From Clostridia bacterium (GTDB lineage Bacteria; Bacillota; Clostridia; Oscillospirales; Acutalibacteraceae): a stretch of 36,771 bases of DNA. Positions 25,204 through 34,131 of the stretch are shown in pieces. Location of the stretch: NCBI GenBank assembly GCA_017942105.1, contig JAGAVE010000073.1, positions 1-36,771 of the forward strand, read 5' to 3'. Under the pieces are notes generated by a model. It was not told the origin of the DNA, made no database searches, and saw only the letters and a list, made by a program, of their open reading frames with translations. The position numbers and the translations under genes are program-made. The number at the start of each line of letters is the position of its first letter. Within the stretch, counting starts at the first letter, position 1.

Positions 25204-25719
25204 ATGGAAAATACAACTTTGCCAAAAAGAAAACACATCAGACTTGAGGGATATAACTACAACAATCCGGGTTCATATTTCATTACTATATGTACTGAAA
25301 ACGAAGAGAAAAAATTGTCTACTATACGGGTAGGGACGGGCGTCCTCGACCGTCCGAAAAATGAATTGACAGAGTATGGAAAAGTTGCAGACAAACGCTT
25401 GAAAGAAATGTCCGATTTTTATGATAATATTTCTATCGATAAGTATATAATTCTGCCAAATCATATCCATATAATGCTTACTATAAAAAGTGTGCCGAAC
25501 GGACCGTCGGGGACGCCGGTCCCTACAGATTCCTTGATAGCAAGGTTTATAAGCACATTTAAAAGATTTTGCAATAAGGAATACGGTAAGAATATATGGC
25601 AAAGAGGTTCATATGACCATATTATCAGAGACGAGGAAGATTATATTGAAACTTTGAGTTACATTGAAAACAATAGTTTGAAGTGGATAACAACTCACAG
25701 GGAAATGTGTAACGAATGA
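25204..25719 (+). CDS. RAYT (REP-associated tyrosine transposase), Y1/HUH family
   Basis: Single-strand DNA nuclease/transposase related to IS200/IS605 TnpA; RAYTs process REP hairpins that carry a GTAG head. The 171 residues begin with LPKRKHIRLEGYNYNNPGSYF, a usual RAYT opening. The HUH motif is His87-Ile88-His89 in PNHIHIML, and the likely nucleophile is Tyr153 in SYIENN, after IWQRGSYDHIIRDEEDY. Residues 42-52 (RVGTGVLDRPK) and 99-108 (NGPSGTPVPT) are encoded by two inverted REP-like hairpins (25330-25355 and 25501-25526), replacing loops before and after the HUH strand. The weak CAGG site suggests coupling to the upstream gene; its stop overlaps the next gene (ATGA). Full-length and probably active, but untested. 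Confidence 0.93.
   Translation: MENTTLPKRKHIRLEGYNYNNPGSYFITICTENEEKKLSTIRVGTGVLDRPKNELTEYGKVADKRLKEMSDFYDNISIDKYIILPNHIHIMLTIKSVPNGPSGTPVPTDSLIARFISTFKRFCNKEYGKNIWQRGSYDHIIRDEEDYIETLSYIENNSLKWITTHREMCNE
25330..25355 (+). repeat. REP-like hairpin 1 inside the RAYT gene
   Basis: GTAG head (25330-25333) followed directly by a stem GGACGG (25334-25339) / CCGTCC (25350-25355), a G-A mismatch, a 2-bp inner stem and a 4-base loop. It is in frame and encodes RVGTGVLDRP. GTAG adjacent to an imperfect hairpin is the known recognition pattern of REP elements for RAYTs in enterobacteria. Confidence 0.75.
25501..25526 (-). repeat. REP-like hairpin 2 inside the RAYT gene, inverted
   Basis: Read on the - strand: GTAG (25526 down to 25523), then stem GGACCG / CGGTCC (25522-25517 with 25506-25501). 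Over 26 bases it matches hairpin 1 at 23 positions. Two of the three differences are a compensatory swap of the fifth stem pair (G-C to C-G); the third lies in the loop. In frame it encodes NGPSGTPVPT. Confidence 0.75.
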
Positions 25720-26201
25720 AAAGTGTATTGAAATATATAATAATACTTTTAGTAACTGTAATACTGACCCTGCTATACGGCTTTTTAATTGGTGGGGAAA
25801 TAACACTATTGTTTGGATTTGTTGTTTTTGCAAATTCAATGGTCGTCTTAATCTTTTTTGAAAGAAAATTTTTCACAAAAAGTCTGATAGGAAGAATTGT
25901 AAAAATTATTGCTGTTTCTTTGTTAATGTTATCTTTTTCGATTAGTTTATACAATGTAGTGAATGAAAGCTCGTGGAAGCTTATTGAAAGATATGAAACG
26001 GAAGTCCTTGATAAAGAAGTTATAGGAGGACGGAACTATTTTAATGAAGAAGAACTGTTCTTTATTTCAACTGATGGAGAAGAGTGTTCAGTTACAATAT
26101 ATTCCAAATACCCGCATTCTCCGGGAGATAAAATTGTGATTGATGAATGTGAAGGTTTATTTGGCGAAACTTTTTACCGTTACCGCGGTGAAGCAGAATA
26201 A
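25716..26201 (+). CDS. Membrane protein of unknown function (three helices)
   Basis: Not recognised. The 161-residue product has three hydrophobic segments (about 5-24, 28-48 and 60-83) and a polar C-terminal domain (about 85-161) containing ERYETEVLDKEVIGG and ISTDGEECSVTIYSKYP, probably an external beta-rich domain. The ATG overlaps the RAYT stop by 4 bases, so translation is coupled. The gene is distinctly AT-rich compared with flanking operons, which fits acquisition together with, or next to, the transposase. A terminator follows. Confidence 0.78.
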   Translation: MKSVLKYIIILLVTVILTLLYGFLIGGEITLLFGFVVFANSMVVLIFFERKFFTKSLIGRIVKIIAVSLLMLSFSISLYNVVNESSWKLIERYETEVLDKEVIGGRNYFNEEELFFISTDGEECSVTIYSKYPHSPGDKIVIDECEGLFGETFYRYRGEAE

Positions 26202-26205
26202 AGAA

Positions 26206-26241
26206 ACACCTTGGAATTGATTTTCCAAGGTGTAATTTTTA
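26206..26241. terminator. Terminator between 25716 gene and ABC exporter
   Basis: Perfect 11-bp stem (26206-26216 with 26223-26233), 6-base loop and a T tract at 26236-26240. The tract runs into the stop codon of the convergent ABC gene. Confidence 0.88.
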
Positions 26242-27972
26242 TTCGATTAAATCATTCTCTCTGAACTGGAGAGAGTAGAGTTTCTTATAAGTTCCGTTTG
26301 CCTCTATAAGCTCGTCGTGTGTACCGCGCTCTCTGATTTTACCGTCGATGACAACGGCAATTTCATCAGCATTTCGGATGGTCGAAAGCCTGTGTGCAAC
26401 AACGAGTGTTGTCCTGCCTTTGCAAAGCTCATCGAGTGCCTGCTGGATGAGGACTTCTGTTGTGTTATCAAGCGCACTCGTTGCCTCGTCAAGGATAAGG
26501 ATGGCAGGGTCTTTGAGGAAAACTCTTGCGATGCTCAGCCTCTGCTTCTGACCGCCCGAAAGCTTGACGCCGCGTTCACCGATTTCTGTATCGTAGCCGT
26601 TTTCAAGAGTTTCAATATATTCGTGGATATTCGCTCTTCTTGCGGCTTCTTCAACTTCTTCCTGAGTTGCGTCGGGTCTGCCGTAAAGAATATTGTCCCT
26701 GATCGTTCCCGCAAAGAGGAAAACATCCTGCTGAACGATGCCTATGTTGCGTCTTAGAGAGTCAAGAGTAATATCCCTTATATCTGTTCCGTCAATGAGG
26801 ATCGCGCCGTCCTCTTCTTCAAGCTTGTAGAAGTTAGGAAGAAGGTGACAAAGCGTTGTCTTGCCACCGCCTGACGGGCCGACGAGAGCAACCTTGCGTC
26901 CTTTTGCAATCTTCAGGTTGACATCGTGAAGAACGCCCTTTGTTGTTTCGTAAGAATAGTTGACATTCCTGAATTCAATTTCGCCCTGAACATTTTCAAG
27001 TGTCTTTGCATCGGGCTTGTCTTCCTCAGGCTTCTCGTCCATAATTTCGCAGAATCTTTTAAATCCGCTGACACCGTTCTGAAACTGCTCCATAAATCCG
27101 ATAAGAGTGTTTACGGGGTGAATAAATAGGTTGACGGAAACAATGAATGTTGAATAGTCGCCGAAGGAAATTCTTCCCGAATAAAGGAAGAGGCCGCCTG
27201 CGATGAGAATGAAAACATTAAAAACATCCGTGATAAAGGTTGTTGATGAGTGAAATTTACCCATTGCCTTGTATGCACGGTAAGATGAGCTGACAAATTC
27301 TTCATCGCCTTTTTCAAACTTTTTGATTTCGGCATCGTAGTTTGTATAGGCTTTTGTAACTCTGATGCCCGTTACACTGCTTTCAACAGCGGCGTTGATG
27401 ATTGCGTTGCTCTTTCTTCTGTCCTGAAAGGCAGATTTCATCGCTTTACGGCAATGGATGGTAACAACAACGAGAATCGGCACGCAGGCAAATATGATAA
27501 GCGTGAGAATCCAGTCAATCGTGATAAGATAACTGAAAGAAAGAACTATCATAATAGAGCTGATAAGCAGGTTTTCAGGACCGTGATGAGCAAGCTCAAC
27601 AACCTCAAAAAGGTCACTCGTCAGTCGGGTCATAATCTTACCTGTTTCGTTATTGTCAAAGAATGTGAACGGTAATTTTTCAAGATGACCGAAAAGGTCT
27701 TTTCTCATCTGAGACTGCATATGCACGCCGATAACGTGTCCGTAATACTGAACGAAGTAATTGAGCATCATTCTTATAAAGTAAAGCGCGAGAACGATGA
27801 TACCTGCAATAACGATGGTTTTATACATTTTGTTAGGTATATACTCATTGAGCATTTTGTTTGTAACAACGGGATAAACCATACCTATAACGGAAATCAT
27901 CAGCGCAGCGAGCATATCAAGAATCATCATCTTTTTATGCGGCTTATAGTAGCTGAGAAATCGCTTTAACAT
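26239..27972 (-). CDS. ABC exporter half-transporter (MsbA/MDR type)
   Basis: Membrane exporter with fused transmembrane and nucleotide-binding domains that works as a homodimer or with a partner. The 577 residues have six membrane helices in about 1-310 and an NBD from about 335. Walker A GPSGGGKT is at 365-372, the Q-loop at IVQQDVFLF, the signature LSGGQKQR at 471-478, Walker B ILILDEATS around 491-499, and the H-loop His in VAHRL. The substrate may be a lipid, peptide or drug. Its start follows GAGGTG, and the promoter lies at 28000-28029; no partner half-transporter gene adjoins it, which suggests a homodimer. Confidence 0.95.
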   Translation of the reverse strand: MLKRFLSYYKPHKKMMILDMLAALMISVIGMVYPVVTNKMLNEYIPNKMYKTIVIAGIIVLALYFIRMMLNYFVQYYGHVIGVHMQSQMRKDLFGHLEKLPFTFFDNNETGKIMTRLTSDLFEVVELAHHGPENLLISSIMIVLSFSYLITIDWILTLIIFACVPILVVVTIHCRKAMKSAFQDRRKSNAIINAAVESSVTGIRVTKAYTNYDAEIKKFEKGDEEFVSSSYRAYKAMGKFHSSTTFITDVFNVFILIAGGLFLYSGRISFGDYSTFIVSVNLFIHPVNTLIGFMEQFQNGVSGFKRFCEIMDEKPEEDKPDAKTLENVQGEIEFRNVNYSYETTKGVLHDVNLKIAKGRKVALVGPSGGGKTTLCHLLPNFYKLEEEDGAILIDGTDIRDITLDSLRRNIGIVQQDVFLFAGTIRDNILYGRPDATQEEVEEAARRANIHEYIETLENGYDTEIGERGVKLSGGQKQRLSIARVFLKDPAILILDEATSALDNTTEVLIQQALDELCKGRTTLVVAHRLSTIRNADEIAVVIDGKIRERGTHDELIEANGTYKKLYSLQFRENDLIE

Positions 27973-27999
27973 AATTCAACACCTCTTTTTATAGAGAGT

Positions 28000-28029
28000 A
28001 TTATACTTTCAAAATCTTGCATTAGTCAA
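28000..28029 (-). promoter_or_regulatory. SigA-type promoter of the ABC exporter gene
   Basis: On the - strand, -35 TTGACT (28024-28029) and -10 TATAAT (28000-28005) with an 18-bp spacer. Confidence 0.75.
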
Positions 28030-28055
28030 TTATACAATTTTTTAATTTGTATAAA

Positions 28056-28085
28056 AATCACCCTGAGTAAAAACTCAGAGTGATT
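28056..28085 (-). terminator. Terminator of the DUF1846 / alcohol dehydrogenase operon
   Basis: A 13-position stem with one C-A mismatch (28056-28068 with 28073-28085) and a 4-base AAAA loop. On the - strand a TTTTTATAC run follows. It lies 12 bases after the dehydrogenase stop. Confidence 0.85.
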
Positions 28086-28097
28086 GTTTTTTGATTA

Positions 28098-29303
28098 TCA
28101 GAATCCGCGGATTGCTTTAACAACCGTTGCGCAATCTTCCTTATCCATAATCTTCGGAACGGGATAGAGCGGATTGCCTTCCTTAAGAGCGCGTTCAACA
28201 ATTGTCGGGATGTCTTCATCCTTGATGAAATCGAAATGCTCGGGAATATCCATTGCCTTGTTCATTCTCTTAACTTCTTCAATGAACTTCTCTGCCTTTT
28301 CTTTGTCGTTGCTGCCGTCGATACCAACGATATCTGCAAGCTTTGCAAGCTTAGCATAGGCTGATTCGCCGTAGTATTCAAGAACATGAGGAAGAATAAC
28401 TGCGTTTGCAAGGCCGTGAGGTGTGCCGTAGAGACCGCCGAGGTTATGTGCGATTGCGTGAACATAGCCGACATAAGCTCTTGTGAAAGCCATACCTGCG
28501 TAGAAAGATGCAACGAGCATATTTTCACGGGCTTCGATGTCTTTGCCGTCCTCGTAAGCCTTTTCAAGGTTATCAAAGATAAGCTTAGTTGCCTTCTCTG
28601 CGTAGTCGTTTGTGCTCTTAACGCCGCTCTGACCGATGTAAGCTTCGATTGCGTGAGTAAGAGCGTCCATACCTGTTGTTGAAGTAATCTTCTTGGGAAG
28701 ACCTGTTGTAAGCTCAGGATCAAGAACAGCATATTTCGGACGAAGCTGAGGGTCGTTGATTGCGTATTTTTCGTGCGTCTGCATATTTGAAACAACAGCG
28801 GCGAGAGTAGTCTCTGAACCTGTACCTGCAGTTGTGGGAACAGCGAAGAACGGAGGAATCTTCTTAACAACCTTAAGCAGACCTCTCATCTGAGAAACAG
28901 ACTTGTTCGGGTTAGCAATTCTTGCACCGACAACCTTTGCGCAGTCCATAGGTGAACCGCCGCCGAAAGCAATGATACCTTCGCAATTGTTTTTAAGGTA
29001 GATTCTTCTGCCTTCTTCAATGTTTTCGATTGACGGATTCGGCTGAACGCCGTCATAAACAGTGTACTTGATATTCTGCTTTTCAAGGTTTTCAAAAAGA
29101 CTGTCGAGAAGGTTAAGACCCATAAGACCCTTATCCGTAACGACGAGAACATTTGAAATGCCCTTTGACTTTACGAGGGCAGGAAGGTCCTTGATTGCGC
29201 CCGGGCCTTTAAGAAGCTCCGGCTCGTCCCAGTTGAAAACGGGCATAACCATCTTGAATGTTTTCTGATATACTCTGCAAAATGCGTTGTTAAGGATTGC
29301 CAT
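28098..29303 (-). CDS. Iron-containing alcohol dehydrogenase
   Basis: Group III alcohol dehydrogenase that uses NAD(P)H and Fe2+ or Zn2+ to reduce aldehydes. The 401 residues show the nucleotide-binding GGGSPMD (114-120), PTTAGTGSE (156-164) and the metal ligands Asp213 and His217 in DALTHAIEAY, His282 in YVHAIAH and His296 in GTPHGLAN. The family includes lactaldehyde reductase (FucO), butanol and 1,3-propanediol dehydrogenases; sequence alone does not decide. AAAGGAG precedes the start. It follows the DUF1846 gene by 49 bases with no terminator, so both are probably one transcript. Likely role: redox balance in fermentation. Confidence 0.95.
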   Translation of the reverse strand: MAILNNAFCRVYQKTFKMVMPVFNWDEPELLKGPGAIKDLPALVKSKGISNVLVVTDKGLMGLNLLDSLFENLEKQNIKYTVYDGVQPNPSIENIEEGRRIYLKNNCEGIIAFGGGSPMDCAKVVGARIANPNKSVSQMRGLLKVVKKIPPFFAVPTTAGTGSETTLAAVVSNMQTHEKYAINDPQLRPKYAVLDPELTTGLPKKITSTTGMDALTHAIEAYIGQSGVKSTNDYAEKATKLIFDNLEKAYEDGKDIEARENMLVASFYAGMAFTRAYVGYVHAIAHNLGGLYGTPHGLANAVILPHVLEYYGESAYAKLAKLADIVGIDGSNDKEKAEKFIEEVKRMNKAMDIPEHFDFIKDEDIPTIVERALKEGNPLYPVPKIMDKEDCATVVKAIRGF

Positions 29304-29352
29304 AATAAAGACTCCTTTTCATTGATGATTTTTATTCTGAAAAATAATAAAC

Positions 29353-30837
29353 TTATTTATGATAAAGCTTTTTTGTCTGATACTGAGGCTCGCAGGTGAG
29401 GTTTACACCGAATTTTTTAAACATCGATTCGTCGCCGCTTGTGAGGATGACCGTTGCATGAGCCTGCATACCGCGAAGCTTGGGAATCTGCTCGATTGCG
29501 AGCTTTGCCCTGGGGTCTGTAGCCGCCGAGACGGAAAGAGCAATGAGGGCTTCATCAACATGGAGACGGGGATTGTGATTTCCCATATATTTAACCTTAA
29601 GCTCCTGGACAGGCTCAATAACCTCGGGTGAGATAAGGAGCGCATCCTCTTCGATGCCTGCAAGCTTTTTAAGAGCATTGAGAACTGCTGCTGCGCTTGC
29701 GCCCATAAGAAGAGAGGTTTTGCCTGTAACGATTTCGTTTTCACCGATTTCGATTGCGACTGCAGGGCCGCCTGTTTCTTCTGCTCTTTTGAGAGCCTTT
29801 GCGATAACGGGTCTTTCTTCTGCCGTAATTCCCGTCTGCTTCATAATGAGCTTGATTTTTGTAACCGTCTCCTTATTGCCGAGACCTTTCTTTACTGCGC
29901 AGAGCTCGGTGTAATAACGGCGGATAATTTCCTGACGCGATGCATCACAGCAGGCTTCGTCGTCAAAAATACAGTTACCGACCATATTAACGCCCATATC
30001 CGTTGGTGATTTATAGGGACACTCACCGTAAATCTGATCAAATGTTGCGGCAAGAACGGGGAAAATTTCAACATCACGGTTATAATTTACCGTTGTTTCA
30101 CCGTATGCTTCAAGGTGGAACGGGTCAATCATATTAACATCGTTGAGGTCAGCAGTTGCGGCTTCGTAAGCAAGGTTTACGGGATGCTTGAGAGGAAGAT
30201 TCCAAATAGGGAAGGTCTCAAACTTTGCGTAGCCTGCGCTGACTCCTCTCTTATGCTCATGATAAAGCTGAGAAAGGCAGGTTGCCATTTTTCCGCTTCC
30301 CGGGCCGGGAGCTGTAAGAACAACGAGAGAGCGTGAAGTTTCGATAAACTCGTTTCTGCCAAAGCCTTCGTCGCTGACGATTTTTTCAACATCGGAGGGA
30401 TAGCCTTCAATCGGATAATGGCGATAGACCTTGATTCCGAGCGAGTCAAGACGCTTGCAAAATGCATCTGCGGCAGGCTGACCCTGATAGCGCGTCATAA
30501 CAACACTGCCGACATAAAGGTCGATGTTTCTGAAAGCATCGATAAGACGAAGGACATCGAGGTCATAAGTGATGCCAAGGTCACCGCGGATTTTATTTTT
30601 CTCAATATCCGCCGCGTTGATTACGATAACTACCTCTGCCTGGTCCTTAAGCTGTTCAAGCATTTTTATTTTGCTGTCAGGCGCGAAGCCCGGCAAAACT
30701 CTGGAAGCGTGAAAATCATCGAAAAGCTTACCGCCGAATTCAAGGTAAAGCTTACCGCCGAATTGATTTATGCGCTCCTTTATATGCTGAGACTGCAGTC
30801 GGAGATATTTTTCATTGTCAAAACCTTGTCTGGTCAT
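29353..30837 (-). CDS. DUF1846 family protein
   Basis: A conserved cytoplasmic protein of Firmicutes whose biochemical role is not established. The 494 residues match the family: the N-terminus GFDNEKYLRLQSQHIKERI, a glycine-rich P-loop-like sequence APGPGSGKMA (176-185), FETFPIWNLPLKHPVN near 205-220, and a C-terminal ligand-like domain with MGASAAAVLNALKKLAGI and YMGNHNPRLHVDEALIALS. The P-loop-like stretch implies nucleotide or phosphate binding, but this is inferred. Start is supported by GAGGGTG and a promoter at 30871-30899. It is divergent from the beta-galactosidase and upstream of the alcohol dehydrogenase. Confidence 0.93.
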   Translation of the reverse strand: MTRQGFDNEKYLRLQSQHIKERINQFGGKLYLEFGGKLFDDFHASRVLPGFAPDSKIKMLEQLKDQAEVVIVINAADIEKNKIRGDLGITYDLDVLRLIDAFRNIDLYVGSVVMTRYQGQPAADAFCKRLDSLGIKVYRHYPIEGYPSDVEKIVSDEGFGRNEFIETSRSLVVLTAPGPGSGKMATCLSQLYHEHKRGVSAGYAKFETFPIWNLPLKHPVNLAYEAATADLNDVNMIDPFHLEAYGETTVNYNRDVEIFPVLAATFDQIYGECPYKSPTDMGVNMVGNCIFDDEACCDASRQEIIRRYYTELCAVKKGLGNKETVTKIKLIMKQTGITAEERPVIAKALKRAEETGGPAVAIEIGENEIVTGKTSLLMGASAAAVLNALKKLAGIEEDALLISPEVIEPVQELKVKYMGNHNPRLHVDEALIALSVSAATDPRAKLAIEQIPKLRGMQAHATVILTSGDESMFKKFGVNLTCEPQYQTKKLYHK

Positions 30838-30870
30838 CTGAAAACACCCTCAATTTCAAAATACTCATTT

Positions 30871-30899
30871 ATTATAATATAATAAAGAAATTTTTACAA
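30871..30899 (-). promoter_or_regulatory. Promoter of the DUF1846 gene
   Basis: On the - strand, -35 TTGTAA (30894-30899), 17 bp, -10 TATAAT (30871-30876). Confidence 0.7.
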
Positions 30900-30933
30900 C
30901 AGAAATCCACAAAAAATTACTCAGTTTTTTTAT

Positions 30934-30962
30934 TTGACGAAAGGGCGTATACAATGTATAAT
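30934..30962 (+). promoter_or_regulatory. SigA-type promoter of the beta-galactosidase gene
   Basis: -35 TTGACG (30934-30939), 17 bp, -10 TATAAT (30957-30962). The start of transcription would fall after the in-frame ATG at 30954, which supports the start at 31002. No clear operator palindrome was seen. Confidence 0.82.
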
Positions 30963-31001
30963 AAATATAATATGCAATATTTTGCCTTGGGAGGATTTAC
31001 T

Positions 31002-34000
31002 ATGAGTACAAAACTGCACAAATGGGAAAACCCTTTATTTTTCAAAGAGAACAAGCTCGATGGGCATAACCTTGCCCTGCCTTTTGATGCAAGGGACAAG
31101 GCTTCTTTTGACGAGTCTAAATATAAGCTCAGCCTTAACGGCATCTGGAAGTTTTACTGGCAGATGGGTATAAAGGATGAGCCAGCCTGCTTTGAACAAC
31201 CGGGATTTTACGATAACGAATGGGACGAAATCCCCGTGCCTTCGGTATGGCAGAGCTTCGGCTACGGTAAGCCGATTTACCTTTGCTCCTATATGCCTCC
31301 TCAGGTTTCTACCATTGAGAGCGAAATTCCGAAGGTCAGCCATTGCAGAAACGAGATAGGTTTTTACAGAAAGACATTCACTCTGCCTGAAAACTTTGAT
31401 GGCAGAAGGCTTATTCTTCATTTCGGCGCGGCAAAGTCTGCACTTTATGTTTATATCAACGGAAAATATGTCGGCTATTCTCAGGGTGCTATGACTCCCG
31501 CAGAGTTTGATATCACGGATTATGTCGTTGACGGTGAGAATATTCTTGCCGCAAAGGTTATGCGTTTCAGTGACGCTACCTATCTTGAAAATCAGGATAT
31601 GTGGCAACTTTCGGGTATTTACCGCGAGGTTTATATTGTTGCTGAGCCTGAGGTGACAATCAATGATATCTACGCCGCCGCAACTCTTGATGAAACGATT
31701 ACAGACGGTGTCCTTGACCTTACAGTTACGCTCAGCAAAGAGGCTGATGTTACCTGCAAGGTAAGCCTTGACGGCAAGGTGATTTATAACGAAAAATCTT
31801 CGGGTAAGGAGATTAAAATAAAGCACATAGAAAAGAATGCACGCAAATGGTCAGCAGAAGCTCCCGAGCTTTATAAGCTTGAGGTTGCGATTTATGATTC
31901 AAGAAAGTGCATTGTTAAAAAACAGATAAGAATCGGCTTCAAGAGAGTTGAAATTATCGGCAATGTTTACTATGTTAACGGTCAGAAGGTTATCATCAAG
32001 GGTGTTAACCGTCACGATTTCCATCCCGACCACGGTTGGGCAGTGCCGAAGGAGACCTTCATAACTGACCTTCATCTTATGAAGCAGGCAAACATTAACG
32101 CAATCAGAACGAGCCATTATCCCGATGACCCGTATTTCTATGAGCTTTGCGATGAGCTAGGCTTCTATGTAATGGATGAGTGTGATGTTGAGTCGCACGG
32201 CGTAAGAAGAAAGAATGTCCCCGGTGACAATCCTCTTTGGACTGCCGCAGTTGTTGACAGAGCAGAGAGAATGATTATGAGAGACAGAAGCCACGCTTGT
32301 ATCTGCTTCTGGTCGCTCGGCAACGAGGCAGGTGACGGAACAAACTTCAGCAGAATGAAGGAAGCAATGCTTGAACTCTGTGATTTGTATCCGATTCATT
32401 ATGAGGGCGATTTTGATTTCACAAAATCGGATTTCATCAGCCGAATGTATCCGACAGAGAGAATCGTTGAAGATCTTGTTAATCAGAAGGAAATCAAAAC
32501 AACTCTCTTTGATAATGTTGCGAATGCTCTTGCGGCAGATAATAAACCCGTGCCTGAAAAGATTTTCAAAACTCATCCCGTTATCTATTGTGAATATGCA
32601 CACAGTATGGAAAACAGCCTCGGCAATCTTAAGGAATATGTTGACGATTTCGAGATGTATGACCATATGACGGGCGGCTTTATCTGGGACTATGTTGACC
32701 AGTCCATCCGCGTTGTTGAAGACGGTCAGGAGAAGTGGCTCTACGGTGGCGACTTCAAGGAAGGCAACTCAAGCTTCTATTTCTGCGCAAACGGAATCAT
32801 CGGTGCAGACCGTGTCCCGCACCCTGCATACTATGAGGTAAAGCAGGTTTATTCAAATATCTGTGCAGTTGAGATTGACAAGAAAAATCAGATCTATGGC
32901 ATAAAGAATAAGAATTATTTCGAAACTCTTGACTATTGCTATGCAGTATGGGAGATTACACGCGACGGCAAAAAGGTAGAAAGCGGTAAGCTTGACCTTG
33001 ACGGAACAGCTCCGCAGACGCAGAAGAGAGTTGCAATTCCGTACAAGAAGAATTTCGGCGTCGGTGAATATATCCTTACGATTTCCTTCCGTTACAAGTC
33101 GAAGAACGAGTGGCACGCAAAGGATGAGGAAATCAGCTTCAGCCAGTTTGTTGTAAGTGATATCAAGGAAGAAGAAAAGCTTCTTAAGGGCGTTGTTTCC
33201 TGCAGAGTTATTGACGGTGTTTATAACATCAAGGCAGGTGAGACGACAGCAAGATTCTATGACGGCGAGCTTGTCAGCCTTGATTTCGGCAAGGGTAATG
33301 TGCTCGATACGAGCTTAACTCTTCGCCCGAATTTCTTCCGTCCTCTTACTGATAACGATACAAACTATTTCAACTTCGCTCCGATGTTTAAGCGTATCAA
33401 TCCTCTTTATACATGGGATTGTGTCAGCCGTATGGTGAAAACGAAGAGCTTCGAAGTATGGGGTCTTTCAGGCTCAATCTTCGTTCTCATAAAGTGGTCA
33501 ACTCCGCTTGCAAAGGATGTTGAAACTCAGTTTATCTTCAATGTTGACGGTAGTATTGATTTAAGCCAGACTATGACGGGTATTGCGCTCCCGATGGTCA
33601 AGGCAGGTATCAGACTCGGTCTTTCGAAGGACTTCTCAAATGTAACCTGGTACGGCAGAGGCCCGCATGAAGCTTACATCGACAGAAAGACAGGACAGAA
33701 AATCGGTAAATACACCGCAACACCTGAAACTCTTGAACACAGATATATGCGTCCTCAGGAAAACGGTAACCGTACGGATACAAGAAGTCTTACCGTAACA
33801 AATTCTCATGGCTACGGTTTTGAGGTTTCGGCAGATAAGACCTTCGATTTCAGCCTTCGTGAATATTCGCAGGAGAAGCTTGAAAAAGCAAAGCATCTTT
33901 ACGAGCTTGAAAAGGATAATTATCTTACCCTTAATATCGACCACCGTCAGAGAGGTGTCGGCGGCGATATGCCGGGTAATGCTTGCCTCCATGAGCCGTA

Positions 34001-34055
34001 TAAGCTCAAGGTCGGCACATATCAGTACAGCGTAAAAATCAAGGGCGTTAAATAA
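31002..34055 (+). CDS. GH2 beta-galactosidase (LacZ type)
   Basis: Cytoplasmic enzyme cleaving beta-galactosides such as lactose. The start at 31002 is set by GGGAGG 7 bases upstream; the longer in-frame start at 30954 lies within the promoter. The 1017 residues have the five LacZ domains: jelly-roll sugar-binding domain (about 30-215), two Ig-like domains flanking the TIM barrel (about 315-610) and the C-terminal beta-sandwich (about 720-1015). The acid/base is Glu442 in GNEAGDG and the nucleophile Glu531 in YCEYAHSMENS. WYGRGPHEAYIDRKTG and RQRGVGGD in the C-terminal domain are typical of LacZ. No transporter or regulator gene adjoins it. Confidence 0.95.
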   Translation: MSTKLHKWENPLFFKENKLDGHNLALPFDARDKASFDESKYKLSLNGIWKFYWQMGIKDEPACFEQPGFYDNEWDEIPVPSVWQSFGYGKPIYLCSYMPPQVSTIESEIPKVSHCRNEIGFYRKTFTLPENFDGRRLILHFGAAKSALYVYINGKYVGYSQGAMTPAEFDITDYVVDGENILAAKVMRFSDATYLENQDMWQLSGIYREVYIVAEPEVTINDIYAAATLDETITDGVLDLTVTLSKEADVTCKVSLDGKVIYNEKSSGKEIKIKHIEKNARKWSAEAPELYKLEVAIYDSRKCIVKKQIRIGFKRVEIIGNVYYVNGQKVIIKGVNRHDFHPDHGWAVPKETFITDLHLMKQANINAIRTSHYPDDPYFYELCDELGFYVMDECDVESHGVRRKNVPGDNPLWTAAVVDRAERMIMRDRSHACICFWSLGNEAGDGTNFSRMKEAMLELCDLYPIHYEGDFDFTKSDFISRMYPTERIVEDLVNQKEIKTTLFDNVANALAADNKPVPEKIFKTHPVIYCEYAHSMENSLGNLKEYVDDFEMYDHMTGGFIWDYVDQSIRVVEDGQEKWLYGGDFKEGNSSFYFCANGIIGADRVPHPAYYEVKQVYSNICAVEIDKKNQIYGIKNKNYFETLDYCYAVWEITRDGKKVESGKLDLDGTAPQTQKRVAIPYKKNFGVGEYILTISFRYKSKNEWHAKDEEISFSQFVVSDIKEEEKLLKGVVSCRVIDGVYNIKAGETTARFYDGELVSLDFGKGNVLDTSLTLRPNFFRPLTDNDTNYFNFAPMFKRINPLYTWDCVSRMVKTKSFEVWGLSGSIFVLIKWSTPLAKDVETQFIFNVDGSIDLSQTMTGIALPMVKAGIRLGLSKDFSNVTWYGRGPHEAYIDRKTGQKIGKYTATPETLEHRYMRPQENGNRTDTRSLTVTNSHGYGFEVSADKTFDFSLREYSQEKLEKAKHLYELEKDNYLTLNIDHRQRGVGGDMPGNACLHEPYKLKVGTYQYSVKIKGVK

Positions 34056-34065
34056 TAAAAATATA

Positions 34066-34105
34066 CAAAGCAGGTATGTTGATCGCATACCTGCTTTGAG
34101 TTTTT
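34066..34105 (+). terminator. Terminator of the beta-galactosidase gene
   Basis: Perfect 13-bp stem (34066-34078 with 34086-34098), 7-base loop and a following T run (34101-34105). Confidence 0.9.
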
Positions 34106-34131
34106 ACGGGCGATTGTGTTGCAACAGTTCG

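Noticed and set aside
28098-29303. Naming the alcohol dehydrogenase fucO because fucI is in the window
   Set aside because: It is 26 kb away, in an operon with a DUF1846 gene, and the family has many substrates.
30954-31001. Longer N-terminus for the beta-galactosidase
   Set aside because: The upstream ATG lies in the promoter, before the expected transcript start, and the GGGAGG site points to 31002.
31035-31826. 263-residue open frame on the - strand
   Set aside because: Complement of the well-supported beta-galactosidase gene; composition is that of a shadow frame.
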